64,000 nt of DNA from the NCBI GenBank assembly GCA_029721435.1, contig CM056573.1:2633501-2697500 (forward strand), written 5' to 3'. Shown piece by piece: positions 34,260 through 47,003 of the stretch (position 1 is the stretch's first letter; the number at the start of each line of letters is the position of its first letter). The position numbers and the translations under genes are program-made. This stretch comes from Gymnothorax reevesii (Eukaryota > Chordata > Actinopteri > Anguilliformes > Muraenidae). The notes beneath the pieces are model-generated. The model did no database searches. It was not told the DNA's origin and saw only the letters and a list, made by a program, of their open reading frames with translations.

Positions 34260-35692
34260 TAGTGATGCGCGGGTCGAGGTTTTTTAACACCCGCACCAAC
34301 CCGACCCGACATGACAGCTAACCCGACCCGCCCGCCCCGCTAAAACTCGGACTGATTTTCAACCCGAACCCAACCCGACCCGACACAAAAAGGAGGCAAG
34401 AGAAAAAAAATACAGTGGGTCTGTGTGACATGATTTGCAATGGAAAAAAACGATTCCTCTGTCACGCTACGGATTTGAGTGGAGCACAATATACATTTGG
34501 CTTTTGGCTGGAATTCTTGATCCAAAGTTTGGGCTCTGTCTTTTAAATGAACCTTCCCGTGATTTCTGATCTTTGCAACTAAACGAAATACCATCTGGCA
34601 AGATATTGCAAACAGGCTGTTTTTTATTGGAACAAAATTAACATGACAGTGGTGCACTGGCGCTATCGCCTACTCTCCCATACAGTGTTGCGATATCCTG
34701 TCTACGAGGAAATGTAATTTTCCTCGTATATTTATTTCAAGATTGATTTGGGGGGGGGCTTTTAGGGTATTTTTTCAACACCGCTTATAATGTAGGCCTA
34801 GGCGTATTTTTTCCCAAACTATGCAAAAACAAAATCGCGTCAACAGTGCCAGGGTTTAAGCGATTACGGCGCGCTTCCAGGACACGGCCAGCTGAACTGA
34901 AGGTTCGCTCTCTTGTTGCGCTAGTTGTTGGGACGCAGAGAACTGCTTTGGCCACCATGGAGTTTTACACGATTATTCTTTGTCTCATGGTATGGTAATT
35001 AATGAAAGCAAGTTTATGACCATACATGCTCCAATAATGATAAGTTACATCTTCGTTTGGGTGATATGTGTATAGAATGGTGTTATAGAAATGTACATCT
35101 AAGAAGTATCTTTACTGCCGATGGCAGCAAAGCACACGCTCTGACACGTAGCTGATAAACGCAAGCACCTCAACAAGTTGATTTTATTTTTGAATAAGAA
35201 TCGTGATATGCCTTTCACGGTGAAGTGGCGAAAAAATGTTTTGTCTATGTGCTGTTTGGACCCACAGGTCAATAAAATTACTACTACTATATAGCCTAAT
35301 ATTTTGGTGCTGACTGCAGAATGATTTATAAGATGAGCTTTAATTCAACCTTTAGATCCTTAGTCTTACCGTGGAGGATTATGCCGCGCACCAGTGACTG
35401 CGTGTACATCGAGCGTAGGAAGAGGGAGAGGTACCATTGCCATTCTATCCTGCTTAAGGTAGCGTTACATCGTTTGACTAGAGCATATTATCTAGGCTGT
35501 ATGTCTAGAGTCCTCAAGTGGCCCATAGCCTATTATACTTTTTATTTGCAATTTCTTGGGAATTGGATGTCGCCACTGTTTGGCCCAAACCGCCCGCACC
35601 CGCTAAATGTTATTAAAATATTGACCCGCCCCGCCCGACCCGCGGGTCAACCCACGGGACCCACGGGTTCCGGGCCGACCCGCGCATCACTA
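34260..35692 (-). mobile_element. hAT-superfamily DNA transposon, 1433 bp
   Basis: Ends tagtgatgcgcgggtcg and cgacccgcgcatcacta are perfect 17-bp inverted repeats, with an exact 8-bp target duplication outside. Subterminal regions are rich in acccg/cgggt repeats. On the minus strand, 34957-34861 encodes VAKAVLCVPTTSATRERTFS then SAGRVLEARRNR, the hAT C-terminal dimerisation domain motif, so the transposase pointed to the left. The central catalytic region is not recognisable and the element is too short to be autonomous (hAT elements are usually 2.5-5 kb). The perfect ends and exact duplication suggest a fairly recent insertion. Confidence 0.92.
34861..34957 (-). pseudogene. hAT transposase dimerisation-domain remnant
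   Basis: The segment reads CVPTTSATRERTFSSAGRVL, matching the consensus P.TS...ER.FS.AG of hATC dimerisation domains. A stop codon lies just upstream in frame, so it is not part of a longer open frame. Confidence 0.75.
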
Positions 35693-35755
35693 ATCATCCA
35701 CACCTGAATCCACACCAGATCATAATCCACACCTGAATCCACACCAGATCATGTT
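35693..35755. repeat. 29-bp short tandem repeat, right part, with target duplication
   Basis: Begins with the right target duplication atcatcca, then two copies of the cacctgaatccacaccagat unit. It continues the array interrupted by the hAT element. Confidence 0.85.
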
Positions 35756-37916
35756 GGATGAGACTGGAAACTTTAGAAGAGGCTGGGATGGTTTTTTGAC
35801 AATAAAAGCCGCCCAAGAAATTATTGTGTCCTCATTTGTGGCCTCCTGTTCTTAGATGCCCAGAATATGCAGTAAGCTGCACTGGCGAAGGTTAAATGGA
35901 GCCCCTCAGTGCTCTTTACCAGAATCTCTTTCTTATCTAATGTTTTTGCTGTCGGCAGCAGCGGTGATCAGGTCAAATATGGAGCAGATAATCTACATGC
36001 TGCAGGCTTCTGCTGGAGAGTCTATGCTACGTCTGTCTTTAGCTGGAATTTGAAAAATTATCAGGACTGAGCCAACCTGAATGAGATTAATTTCTGTGGC
36101 AAATGATGCAGCCACTGACCAGTCAGTTTCAGATGAGCTTTGATCATTGTCTCATTAGATTACGGCTAATTCCCACGGTCTGCTGATAAAACAAGATCTG
36201 CGTGAAATGGGATTAGGGAAACAATTACACAAGATAACTGTGTTAACTTTTATTTTCATTTATCTAATTGGGATGAATATCAATCAGAGACTCTTCACAA
36301 GCCAAACACTCATTACATGATTCTAGCCGTTAACTGCAACTGTGTGCTAAATTTAACACTTAACACAGAATTAAGCCCAAAAAAAAAAAAAAAAGCCAAA
36401 CATTTGTCGTGAAAATACCTTAAATAAAGGCATCTGCTGTAACTAATCAGGTTATTGAGAACTCATGAGCAACCACTGCAAAGCCGAATCACTTCATGAA
36501 TCTAAAAGTAAAATTTATCATGAGTCTTATTGATGTGCTGCAAACACAATTTTTTAAAAATTCAGCAGTGAAAAAAAGCAGCTGTGATTTGGCATTGGAG
36601 TACATTTACCATTAAGAAATGAGTTCACCCTCATTGACATAAATCAAGTCCTTGCAGGAAACTGTGGGATCCGGAGTAAAGTGAGCTATGTTCTGGTAGG
36701 TGCCGGCGTACACTCTGTCGAGATGAAGGTCTAAAGATAGGTCCATTTAATGGATCGGCCACATTTCTTTCCAGACATGTTTCCATGGCGTACCCATAAA
36801 TTGTGGAGATATTGTCAGGAGGCTGATAGCGTGAATCCTGACGCACATGTACTGCATGTTTCATGTCATTAGCGTTGATAAGGAGCCTTTGCTTGAGAAG
36901 CAGAGCACTGTGCACATCGTGCAGTCGCTGATTGTGCTATTGATAGAGTTATGGATGCAGTTTTGGGTGAAATTTTCCTCCTTATTATAAAAGAAGTTAG
37001 AAGTTACATGTCATGGACTTCTTGCTACTTTAGATATAAGTATTCCAAGCACTTTGGGGCAAATTAATTTTAAGATTGAATAACCTAGTTTTTTTTTTTT
37101 TCCATCCAAGTATCTCCTATGAGATTTAATCACTGTTCTGCTCATTTTAGGCATTCAGGATATTACAAACAATGAATACTAACTTACTAATTATGTCTGG
37201 AGCAGATCTTTAACTCATAATTAGAATGAATCAACAATAACAGCAAAGTGACAAAATTTGAAGTTAGGTGGATGCCAGCTAAAGTTTGCTACCAACAAGT
37301 GCAATACCCTCAACATCACTGGAACAGTGCGTTTGGACTGTAGGCAAGTATGATCGGTTATTTACATTCATCATGAAAAAACAGGGCACTACAGTAATAT
37401 GCACCTTTCTGTTCGCATAAAGAAAACTTAACCCTTTAAAGTCCGCCATATTTAATTTTGGCTTTTTGATGATCCCAAATGACATCTTCCAACAGGCAAA
37501 CTTTATGGCCAAAATGCATGTATAGGGCCGTGTTTAAGAGGCGACACCCTTTAGTCTCTGAAACAGTGCTCATGTAGTATTTGGCTGAAACGCAAGTTCC
37601 TTTACAGCAGCTCAAATAGGAAGCAGTTTTTATTTCATTTTATTTATTTATTTATTTATTTTTTGTCTGTTGCTCTGTAGCTTTGGTGGGTTTCACCTGG
37701 TTAAGTAAAAAAAAATTTAACTAAAAAAATACAGGCACATGATCATGTGCATCTACCCATATCCAACAAAGTGCACAATTCCCTAGCTGCAGTAGGAGAA
37801 GGGTGCACTATTATACTGTTTGAGTACTGGGTAAAAACATAAGATTTACACAGCAGCGCATCAGCACAGTAGCCTCCTTCTCCCTCAGTAGAGTGTAGAG
37901 CTGCATGCCGGCCTAC

Positions 37917-38128
37917 CTCTGGGGGTCTATTAGGGGTCTCTGAATAACAGACTTTACAAGGGCGTCGGGGCGGATGGTCTTTTGGGGCGAGGACTTGGGG
38001 CTGGAGTCAGACTCTCCGCTGTCGTCATCTCCCATGGCTTTGATGTAGCTGCCGCTCCTCATCCTGCGACAGGGGATCTCCTCGTCTTTGGTGATCCCTG
38101 GGTAACCGCCCCAATCGTCCTGAGGGAC
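37917..38128 (-). CDS. dlgap2: dlgap2 internal exon (first GK-binding repeat R..SGSYIKA)
   Basis: A 212-nt exon, acceptor CATGCACAG|GTC and donor AGAG|GTAGGC, phase 0 in and phase 2 out, residues about 345-414. It encodes VPQDDWGGYPGITKDEEIPC, then RRMRSGSYIKAMGDDDSGES, DSSPKSSPQKTI, and VKSVIQRPLIDPQ. IPCRRMRSGSYIKAMGD is the most conserved DLGAP guanylate-kinase-binding repeat; the acidic DDDSGESD and SPK..SP sites are candidate phosphorylation targets (inference). The VKSVIQRPL segment resembles the DLGAP2-specific region and differs from the second repeat found here in DLGAP1 and 4. It has no ATG-initiated long ORF and was found by conservation. Confidence 0.96.
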
Positions 38129-38474
38129 CTGTGCATGATCACAAGAGGATACTGCCCTTATAGCTAAAATTCATCAGGGAAACACTACTTAACGCAACGT
38201 ACTTAAAATATAATCAAACTTACCTTAATTTACTCCTGAAAATTCACAAAATTGCTTAATTTGAATCAAGTGGCCCTTAATTTCTGGCAAAGACCCCTTA
38301 ATTTTGCCTTAAAATGTTTTTTAAAGTATGCGTGTGAAAGCTGTATCCAGTATTTCAGATGTTCAGTCAGGGGTTTCCTCTCTTTTTGTCAGTTTAACCC
38401 TTTGTTGGGCAGTAAAAAGACCTTAAGAAGCTGACTGTAAAAGCTGGCTGTGCGTTGAGCGTATGTCCGTAAAT

Positions 38475-38667
38475 CAGGGCTGCCCAACCCTGCTCCTGGG
38501 GTGCTACCATCCTGTAGGTTTCTACTCCAACCCTAATTCAACACACCTGATTCAGCTCATTAGCAGCTCGTTAAGATCTGTAACTGGGAAAGCAGATGTG
38601 GTTTCCTTTGGTTGGAGAGAGAACCATCAGGACGGTAGCTCTCCAGAAACGGGGTTGGGCAGCCCTG
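38475..38667. mobile_element. hAT-like MITE with CAGGGCTGCCCAAC ends
   Basis: A 193-bp element with ends cagggctgcccaaccc and gggttgggcagccctg, perfect inverse copies. Flanks ccgtaaat and tcgtaaat form an 8-bp duplication with one mismatch, as expected for hAT-derived MITEs. Internal blocks tgtaggtttctactccaacc and cctttggttggagagagaac support a familiar high-copy fish MITE. Confidence 0.88.
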
Positions 38668-41503
38668 TCGTAAATAGTCTAACCATCACTTGCTGTAGAC
38701 GTAGGTGAAAATGGCGGATGATCAAACATGGCCTCACTACCAAATTTTTTGTTTTTCACGCAAAATCTCACAAATTTCTGGAAATCCTACAGAAACAACA
38801 CCTATCTGAACTTTTAGCAAACCTTTTCAACTTTTTAATGCGTGAGTTTTCATCAGTTTTCTTTGGTGAGTAATGATGTTAGGTCCTTGTGAGTGAGACG
38901 GGGTCAGGGCACACAACCGCACTGAGAGAGGTTTGGAGAAAAAAAGCAGTTTGAGACGCTCTAGCCCACTGCTGATTGGTCGAGCACCCTGATGTCACTG
39001 CCTGTGATATTGCCTGATTTTCTCTCATTGGCTGGGAAAAATCGCTGCGGGTCTACTGCCTCACAGAGAGGCGTGGGGGCGCCACTTTGGATGTCGACTG
39101 AAGTTACCAAATACGATTCCTTGCCCAATAATGGGTTAAGGAGTAAATCTGGAAAAATTAAGGGGATTAATCGTGCATGAATCGTGCACATTTCTACTTA
39201 AAACGGATTTTGACCTTAATTTCCATAAAATTTACGTAAGGCTTTTTAAAGGGGTTAAATTAAGGGGTTTAGTTCATGGTGAAATCCCCTTCCTTTTACT
39301 TATGAACCACATGAGAAGCTACGCAACCCCCCGCCCCAATATATCCTGGAACACTTACATGTAGTGCTGCCTGTGCTGTGCATCAGTAAAACTACAGATG
39401 CCATTCAAAGCAATCAGTCCTCGCCCCATTAATCACAGTTGCTGATCATTTTGTCTTGCAGTGACATCACACTACATTCCTTTGTGCAGCCTGCAGCAGA
39501 TTTCATACGAGTACAAGAACACAGGCTCATCTGTTGGCCGAACCTGTATCTTCGCTGCAGTACCATTTGGAAAAAGCTTGATGTCTGTACAACATATATA
39601 GCTACTGCATATGCACCATACAATTTGTACAGGCTTCACCACCGAACCCAGCCTGATAAACGTACAGGAGAATATTGGTTAATTTAATTTGTAAAAAAAA
39701 AAAACTACATTTCAAGAACAACCAGATGTGAGCTACAACATCTCACAAATTCTTCTCTCCTAAAATAGTTGGATTATGATCCACTTTAATTCTGCTTTCG
39801 CACTCAGTGCACCAAATGTCCATTTGTGATGTTGCAATAACTTTCCTGAAAGTTTAGGCTCCTCGATTTTTCAATGAAATAAGAGGCTCAGGACAATTTC
39901 CCAGTCCCTGCATATTGTCTCAGAATATGATGTTGATCATTTTGAAAATGGTAACAAAAGGACAGTGGTGTCAGTGAGCAGTAATTAACTCTTTTAGGCC
40001 TTTAATATTCTCTTAATATAGGCCTTAGGGTTCTTTTTTAATTTGTACTTTAATTTTATTTTTTATTATTTATTTTTATATTTTGGAATTTAGCCAGGAC
40101 ATGAGATAATCTCCTGTGCCTCACAGGATGAGACCTTTAATGAGTGCGATGAGACCTTTGATGAACAGCGAGAGTCGGGACTGTGGGTAAATATTTCATC
40201 CGAAAAACCACATCTTCTACAGACCCAAATCTTCCTCACTGCCCAGGTACAGTATTTGTGTTAATGACTTCTCAACAAATCAACACCACTTGTTCATTAT
40301 TATGGTGGAAGATATGCTTTATCGTGAATCTCCTGAGGTCAGTCTCTCTGAAGGAAACTCATTATGTGGTTCAGACCAGCTTCTGCGTTGATCAGGTGTG
40401 ACGCCTGGGGAATCTGCGCCGTCACATGATGAGTTACAGGTCATCTGAGTGCTGCTGACTTTTTCCTTTCTTTTTTTCGGAAGGTTTATAACTAACTCAA
40501 CTAATGGGATGATAACTATTCAAAGAAGTAAATTCAGAGGAAGTATAAATGGTCATTTTCAGCTTGAGAGTGTATGTGCTTCATGGAGGATTTAAACCAC
40601 ACAGATGATTCTGCAGCAGACCTCTGCGGGTTATATGAGAACCTGAGCTTGTTGTGTAAGTCATTCACATTCAGGGTGTTGACATTTATAAAAATCTCAT
40701 AAAGATTACAAAAGACACACATTCCCATTCTAACCGCATAATTGCGATTCATCCCGTCTGTCATGACATTTACGCTGAAAAGGAAAAGAAAAGTCCACTG
40801 ATTTCTGCGAGAGTTCAGAGCTGTGTGTGTTTAATAAGTCCTGCAGTAATGGAATAATGATTTTGAAATTACATACTTTGGAATTGCATGTAATGATTTC
40901 ATACCGGTACACAAATCCTGCAAAATATTGATAATCTTTAATATTTAATGCTTGTTGAATACAAAAGCACAATAGAAAAGCTATCATTCATGAAGCTGGC
41001 ATTCAGTAAATCAGTTTGAACCTTTTTTTAATGAACTGAACAGGAGCTTTGTGACTTCAGGATTAAGCTGTAAACATTTATGGATACAATCCTTGCCCTT
41101 TCAGTTTTTCAAATGTGCCAGGCTTTTTGTAAATGCTGTCCTTTCAGTGGCTGATTCTACACCAGCACTCATAACCTCATGAACCTGGTTGGCCCTCAGT
41201 AAATCACCCTCACTGCAGGACAGAAGACTTTATCAAATGAGGTTAGACTGTGAGAATAGAATATATTCAGAGAAACAGGCACAGCAATCCCTCCCCTGTT
41301 TTCTTTTTATTCAGTTCTTTAATACGCTCATGTCAGAACAGCTATAGATGTGCAGACCTCAAATAAGCTTTTATAGATATATGTTTGCAAACTGTTAGTT
41401 GGCATTGACACACTATGGGCTCAATTATCCTGTCTGTGCTTGGTCTGGTAAATGTACACAGACTAACTGCAGCATTTCATGCAGTATTTCCTGAGATCAC
41501 AGT

Positions 41504-41627
41504 CTGGGGGGCGCCTCCCAAAATCACTGATGCTAACTTATGTACTTGGGCCCATTGACAGTGAATGGACGAACTATGTAAGTTGCTAACTTAGTTAGCA
41601 ACTACGCTTTTGGGAAATGCATCCCAG
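41504..41627. mobile_element. Small MITE with inverted ends
   Basis: ctggggggcgcctcccaaaa at the left and tttgggaaatgcatcccag at the right are imperfect inverse copies; the interior contains a second inverted pair (agttgctaac / gttagcaact). About 124 bp, non-coding. Confidence 0.6.
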
Positions 41628-43109
41628 GTCATTTCATGCCAGCTCACAGCCCAGGGCAGAGAGTTTGTTCACTAGAGGCCGAGTATTGGAGTATTGGTAT
41701 TGAAATTAACCCAACCTTCATTTATTTATTTTTTTGTGGAGCGCATTCTAATTACCCAGCCCAAGTGCAGCAAATGCAGAATGTGTGCAGGTGTGGAACC
41801 AGCTGACGGAGAGTTCAGTGTTGACACCAGCCAGTGTTACATTACCACAGGAAAAGCTCTCATTATTTAATTTTATTTCTGCACTTATTACTTAGCCCAG
41901 TTTTTACATCAATACTTTCTGTTGCCATTCAAAAATTTGTCAAATATTTTATTTTTATTCATTAATACTGAACGGTCAGCACATTGAATAATTGTCTTAC
42001 ATTTTATTAGCGCATTTTCTCTAAACTAATGTATCAACATTCAATTTACAAATATTTGCATCACTAATGGTGAAAATAGTTGAACAGTCGCAATTGAATT
42101 ACCACTGGCTTAAGTTTTTGACAGTGTAGAGTAATATAAGAAATAAAATATATGATGCTTGCATGAATGAAAATTAAATTCCTCCTGTTTTGACAAGTGT
42201 AATGAAAAGCTCTGAGCCTCAAAATCCTTCAACCCCAAAAATATTGCTCAAGGCCTTTTCTTTCCCTAAACTGGACAACCCGAACTTTACAGCAGTCAGT
42301 TTCCGTCAGTGTCCAGTTTCTAGCCCTTTTTTTCATTAACTTCTACATACAAAATATGTAAAAATCAAAACATGAAAAATCTAATTAGGAACATTTTTGC
42401 AATAAAAGCCATCCTACTTAAGTTCTAATGTTGGTTATAGTTAAAAGGTGAGAAATTGCCTTTTGATGATGTAAAATGTACATGAATTACATTAAACGTG
42501 CATTGACCTCCATTACATCCCTCATGGTAGCATTTGTCTTGTGTGGCGGAAGGGTTTCTCGTTCTTAATTAGCAGATTACCATGGTTTCTTAATATCAGG
42601 TGACAGGTGTGTACACTGAATAAATAACTTTTGAAAATGAAGCTTTATAATCTGACTGAAAAAATCTAGTAAAAATTAAAAAATCAAATAACAGAAATAG
42701 TAATGCAATCTTATTTTAATCTTTATTTTGGGAAATAAAAGTAACATTTTCTTTTCTTGAGAAAATCCAGAAGCAATGTTCTGAACAAACTTTTATATTG
42801 CAAGCCAGAGGAAAGTTTAAAAGAAACCAGCAGGTACTGTTCAGACACTGTTTGGGTGCTGTGTGTTTGAGGGAACCCCTCGGGGTGCTGGGTGCTTCTC
42901 TCGGTGTTTCAGCTGTGTGTAAATATGAGCAGGGATCTGTGACTGCACTGCTGAGCAGGGTGGGCATCAGAGGTGCTCGAAGCAGAACGATCTCATAAAT
43001 ATCATACGCCATGAGGGAGAGCCGCAGAAAACTGGAGATGAGGACGTGTTATCAAAGTCAGGCAGAGATGTATGGAAGAAAGAATGAGTGTTGGTCATGT
43101 TAATCCTCA

Positions 43110-43182
43110 AAATGTGTGTGCGTGTGTGTGTGTGTGTGTGCGTGTGTGTGCGCGCGCGCGTGTGTGTGTGTGTGTGTGTTGC
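43110..43182. repeat. (GT)n / (CG)n microsatellite
   Basis: Alternating gt with a cgcgcgcg core (gtgcgcgcgcgcgtgtgt). Confidence 0.95.
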
Positions 43183-45426
43183 AATGTGAGTGTGTTTATT
43201 TGCATTGGTCGACCTATCTGTCTGCCCTGTGGAACATAAACAGACCCAGTGTTTTTTTTTTGTTTTTTGTTTTTTTCATCAGGTACAGGCTGTGCAGTGT
43301 CCAGTCCAAACACACCAGACAAAGATGCGATAGAAGCCGAAATAACAGCCTTGTCAAACTCTTACCCACAATCCCCGGCAGCAGCCTGTAGTAAATCAGC
43401 TCCTTTTGACCATGTTTTCTTCTGAGATCCGAGCTGTAAAACTCAGAATACTGAGTGAGTGACTCTCATGATTTTCCTGAAGGCTTTTCCTGGACGACAG
43501 GACTTTGTCCGCCGCCGCAGTGTGGGAAACACAATGCTGCAGAGCTCCAGAGAGTGGACTCGTCTGTGTGAGTCTTTCAAAGGTCCTCTGAAGGGCCACA
43601 GAGGGACCTCAGTCTCTTCCCCTCTGTCTGCGCTTCTATTGATGGTGACAAGAGGGACCTTCTCCAGAGGGACGAGTGCGCAGTGTGGAAGACATATTTA
43701 TATTCCCAGAGCCCACACACACCGCCGAGGACGTGGACGGCCAGTGAATATAACAGAGTCTTTGAGAGAGACACACTTTCCCTTTTAAAATTCCCATCAT
43801 GCAGCAGTTCAGCCAGCCTTTTCTCAAGTATTTTCCAGCCCAAATGGGCAATTCAAACGGGGCATTTGGATTGCCTGTTAATTACAGTTGAAAAATCCAA
43901 TCAGCATAATGATCAACAAATGAGCCTCCTTCTGTAATCTTTAAGAGCACTTATTTGGCCAGTGACGAGCTGCCCGCAGTTCACATCCCACCTCCAGTAC
44001 ACTGAAAACAGCACATTTACAGCAGGCCAAGAACAGCACTGAATCACAGGCAATTACTACAGCCGAAGCAACAATCATCAAGATGGAAAACATTGATCTT
44101 TTTCAGCTGCAGGTAATGCTGAATTTACATGGCCTGTTGCTGGTTGGACTAGCATATGAAGTCCTGTGAAGTATGAAGGCAGAACCAGATGCATCTCAGT
44201 CTGTAAGTATTTTTTATGAGGGCCTGAAATTCCAGTGTGGATCATGAAGCGTGGGTGTTGTCCACTCGAAACACAGTTTATACTTCAAACTCATTCCTTG
44301 TTTTCAAATCCAATGTGCTGGAATGCAGTGCCAAAAAAACAAGAATAGTATCACTGCCCAACTGTATGTGACCTGAACTGTGTGACATTGTGAAGTGGAT
44401 TTGGCGTATAGGTGACATTATACAGCAGTTACTTCCAGCTGAGCATTCTGACTGGACAAGAGGCTTTCTAGGGGTGCAGATATTTACTACATATTTACTG
44501 TCCGCTCAGCGGCCATTTTGGCAACTCTCCTGGGAAGTTATTTTGGGCCAGTATCGAAATGAATGGGGAGAGATTTGCTTTCAACGGTAGATGTGACAGA
44601 AACTGTATGTTTTTTAAAATTATGAAATGTGTAACAATCCATCGAACTGTCCGCAGCCATTGTAAGCCTCAGTTATGGCGACATGACTGTGACACACACT
44701 TTAACTGAGGAGGAAAAACCATGAAAGAGGATCCATTGTAGTCAATCGTTGCCAACTGTTTTTCCCCTGAAAAAGTAGTTAGTGAAAGGCTTGTGGCAGA
44801 GGATTAATAACAAGGCAGCGAACACCAATATTCTATCTCTCATGTTTTCCTGATTTTCTTTTCAGCCCTGAGGTCTACTGCAGGGTGAAAGCTGTGTGTG
44901 AGCAGCGGACCCAGATGAATCCATATCTGCATCTAGTTTCTGCAATTATCGCCAGGCCAGCATAATTTGTTGAAAATTACATTAGATGACGCTAGTTAAA
45001 TCAGTTCTTTAACTTCAGCGCCTGTTACAGCCCTTTGGTGCTCAAATGTTGAATTGATCTTCATCGTTGAATCAGTCGTCACCTACTATTGTTTCATACA
45101 CTTCAACGTTTTACATTTGACAATACAAATAACATTAGCGTCTGTTTTTTTAAGGCCTACATTAAAATTCTTTCTGAGATAATGCTAACTTCCCCTTTTT
45201 TTTCTTTTTTTAAACTATTTGCACCTTGAATAGGCTACTACAGTATGCAAAACCTAATATAATTTCAGTGGTGTACAATTGTGTTTTAATAATAATAATA
45301 ATAATAAAAAGAAAACGTTGCAAGAGGGGACTGATCAAACGTGATAAATTTACTTCTCTTCAGAGTGGTGCATCATTAAGGATTGGATAGATTTTGAAGA
45401 GGATTGGGGTTAGGATTGATTACTGG

Positions 45427-45472
45427 CCCAAAATAAATAAATAAATAAAATAAAATAAAATAAAATAATAAA
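45427..45472. repeat. AAATA/AAATAA-type simple repeat
   Basis: aataaataaataaaataaaa run. An (aat)n run also lies at about 45290-45306. Confidence 0.85.
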
Positions 45473-45579
45473 AATTCCTTCCCACTGACCCTACTACCAG
45501 AAACATTGGATTTTTTTTTTTTTTTCTGGCCCTACCCCACGTTTACCTGTGCAAACCTCACATTAAAAACCGCCTTAAG

Positions 45580-46072
45580 CTGCCGGATAGCTCACTCGGT
45601 CAAAGCACCGCATTGCGGAGCAGAGGTGACTATCACGGCACGGGTTTCAGCCCCGGTCGTACCAGCCGGCAGTGGTCGGCAGCTTTTTCAGAAGTAACAC
45701 ACAACTGGCCCTTGCGCTACAGGGATGCAAATTAGGAAGGGACTGCCGGGAAGGGAAATATTAAATGTTCACTTTTTTCTTTGCTCAAGTGCCTCCTGTT
45801 GGCCAGACGGGCGCTCGCCAGGAAGATTCTAGGCTTGTTCTTGTTTGGGTATCCTCCGCCCTCATTCTGAACTTGCGAGGATTCAACCAATGAGTGTATA
45901 AGAAGCAGTATTGATGGGCTCATGCTTCGGAGGAGAGCCGTGGACCGTCCCTCTCTCCTACATTGGCAACAAGGGGTCACATATGAGCTAGACTTGTCCA
46001 TAGTTCCTCAATAGGAAATTCCATAGTCAGGTGGAATTGGAGATGCCAAATTAAAAAAGAAAAAAAAAAACA
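45580..46072 (+). mobile_element. tRNA-derived SINE
   Basis: The 5' end looks like a tRNA: an A-box-like block at about 45587-45600 (tagctcactcgg) and a B-box-like block at about 45643-45656 (gggtttcagcccc). A roughly 400-bp body with no ORF of note follows, then an A-rich tail (aaaaaagaaaaaaaaaa). The flanks share gccttaag (45572-45579 and 46073-46080), probably a longer aaaacNgccttaag target duplication. This supports a complete SINE inserted by LINE machinery. The particular SINE family is not identified. Confidence 0.85.
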
Positions 46073-46099
46073 GCCTTAAGAAGCACTTCACTGTGTGTA

Positions 46100-46103
<4 letters not shown>

Positions 46104-46168
<65 letters not shown>
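46104..46168. repeat. (GA)n microsatellite
   Basis: About 32 near-perfect ga repeats with one gac interruption; ORFs reading Arg-Glu repeats are artefacts. Confidence 0.97.
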
Positions 46169-47003
46169 ACTTTGACACAGATGTCAGTTGGAATCAGGGA
46201 AATAAGGATTTTTCAAAAGCCTGTTGGCCGACTCCCTCGCTCCTGTTCAAACTGGGGAAAGAAACACATGTGGCCATGAAGCTGGCGCGGTTCCGATCGC
46301 ACGGGGCGCCTCTCTTGGCCGAAATGACTGAAACACTGCAGCAGTGAGTGACCAGCTAACAGTTGTGATGTCGGTATCCAGATTATATCTGCTGAGCGTT
46401 TGCAGCGAAAGGGCTTGTCTGGCATGGACACAGGCTCAATCCAGTTCTGCCAAGTGATCTTTCGTGTTCAATGCAACGGCATAAGAGTCAGTGAAGCACA
46501 TCGAATCAGCTGCCTGTTACCACTGTGCATATCAATCGCTGGCTTCAGCCAGTCATACGCATCTACAGCTGGAGAAGGAACATGCAGATATTCGTAATTC
46601 CTGACCCCCACATTCGCACTGTGCTGCTTGTCAGAAAAAATGTATTTAAATCTACATTGTGACAGATTCACTCTCAAACTTTCTGCCATATGATCCCAAA
46701 AATCGACACCACACACATTGCACATCATTTCGTCATAGAAGCATCACTGACTGTGCAAATACAATCTGATTCAGATGCTGAGTTCAGTGGTCAAGCTTTT
46801 AAAAACCTAGTAAAGGTGAACACTACTGCACCCTGTGGGTTTGAGTGTCATAAAAACAAACTCTGTAAATGTGAGCAACTGATAGGCTTATACAAACACG
46901 CACAACTTCCAGTCTGTTTAGGAGCCTTTAACAGTCATCAGACCTTCCTGCAGCAGAACTGATCTCTAAGTCAACAAAATTCTACAAAGATTATTTTATT
47001 TAA

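Larger units (their letters stand above)
17790..37916 (-). other. dlgap2: Large dlgap2 intron between exons 37917-38128 and 17639-17789
   Basis: A 20.1-kb phase-2 intron. It contains a retroposon tail, several foldback MITEs, a deleted Tc1 element, the 18-bp array and a complete hAT-type insertion. Long stretches (18.1-19.9 kb, 22.1-25.4 kb, 26.8-28.3 kb, 35.8-37.9 kb) show no recognisable gene; ORFs there are short and unsupported. Confidence 0.9.
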
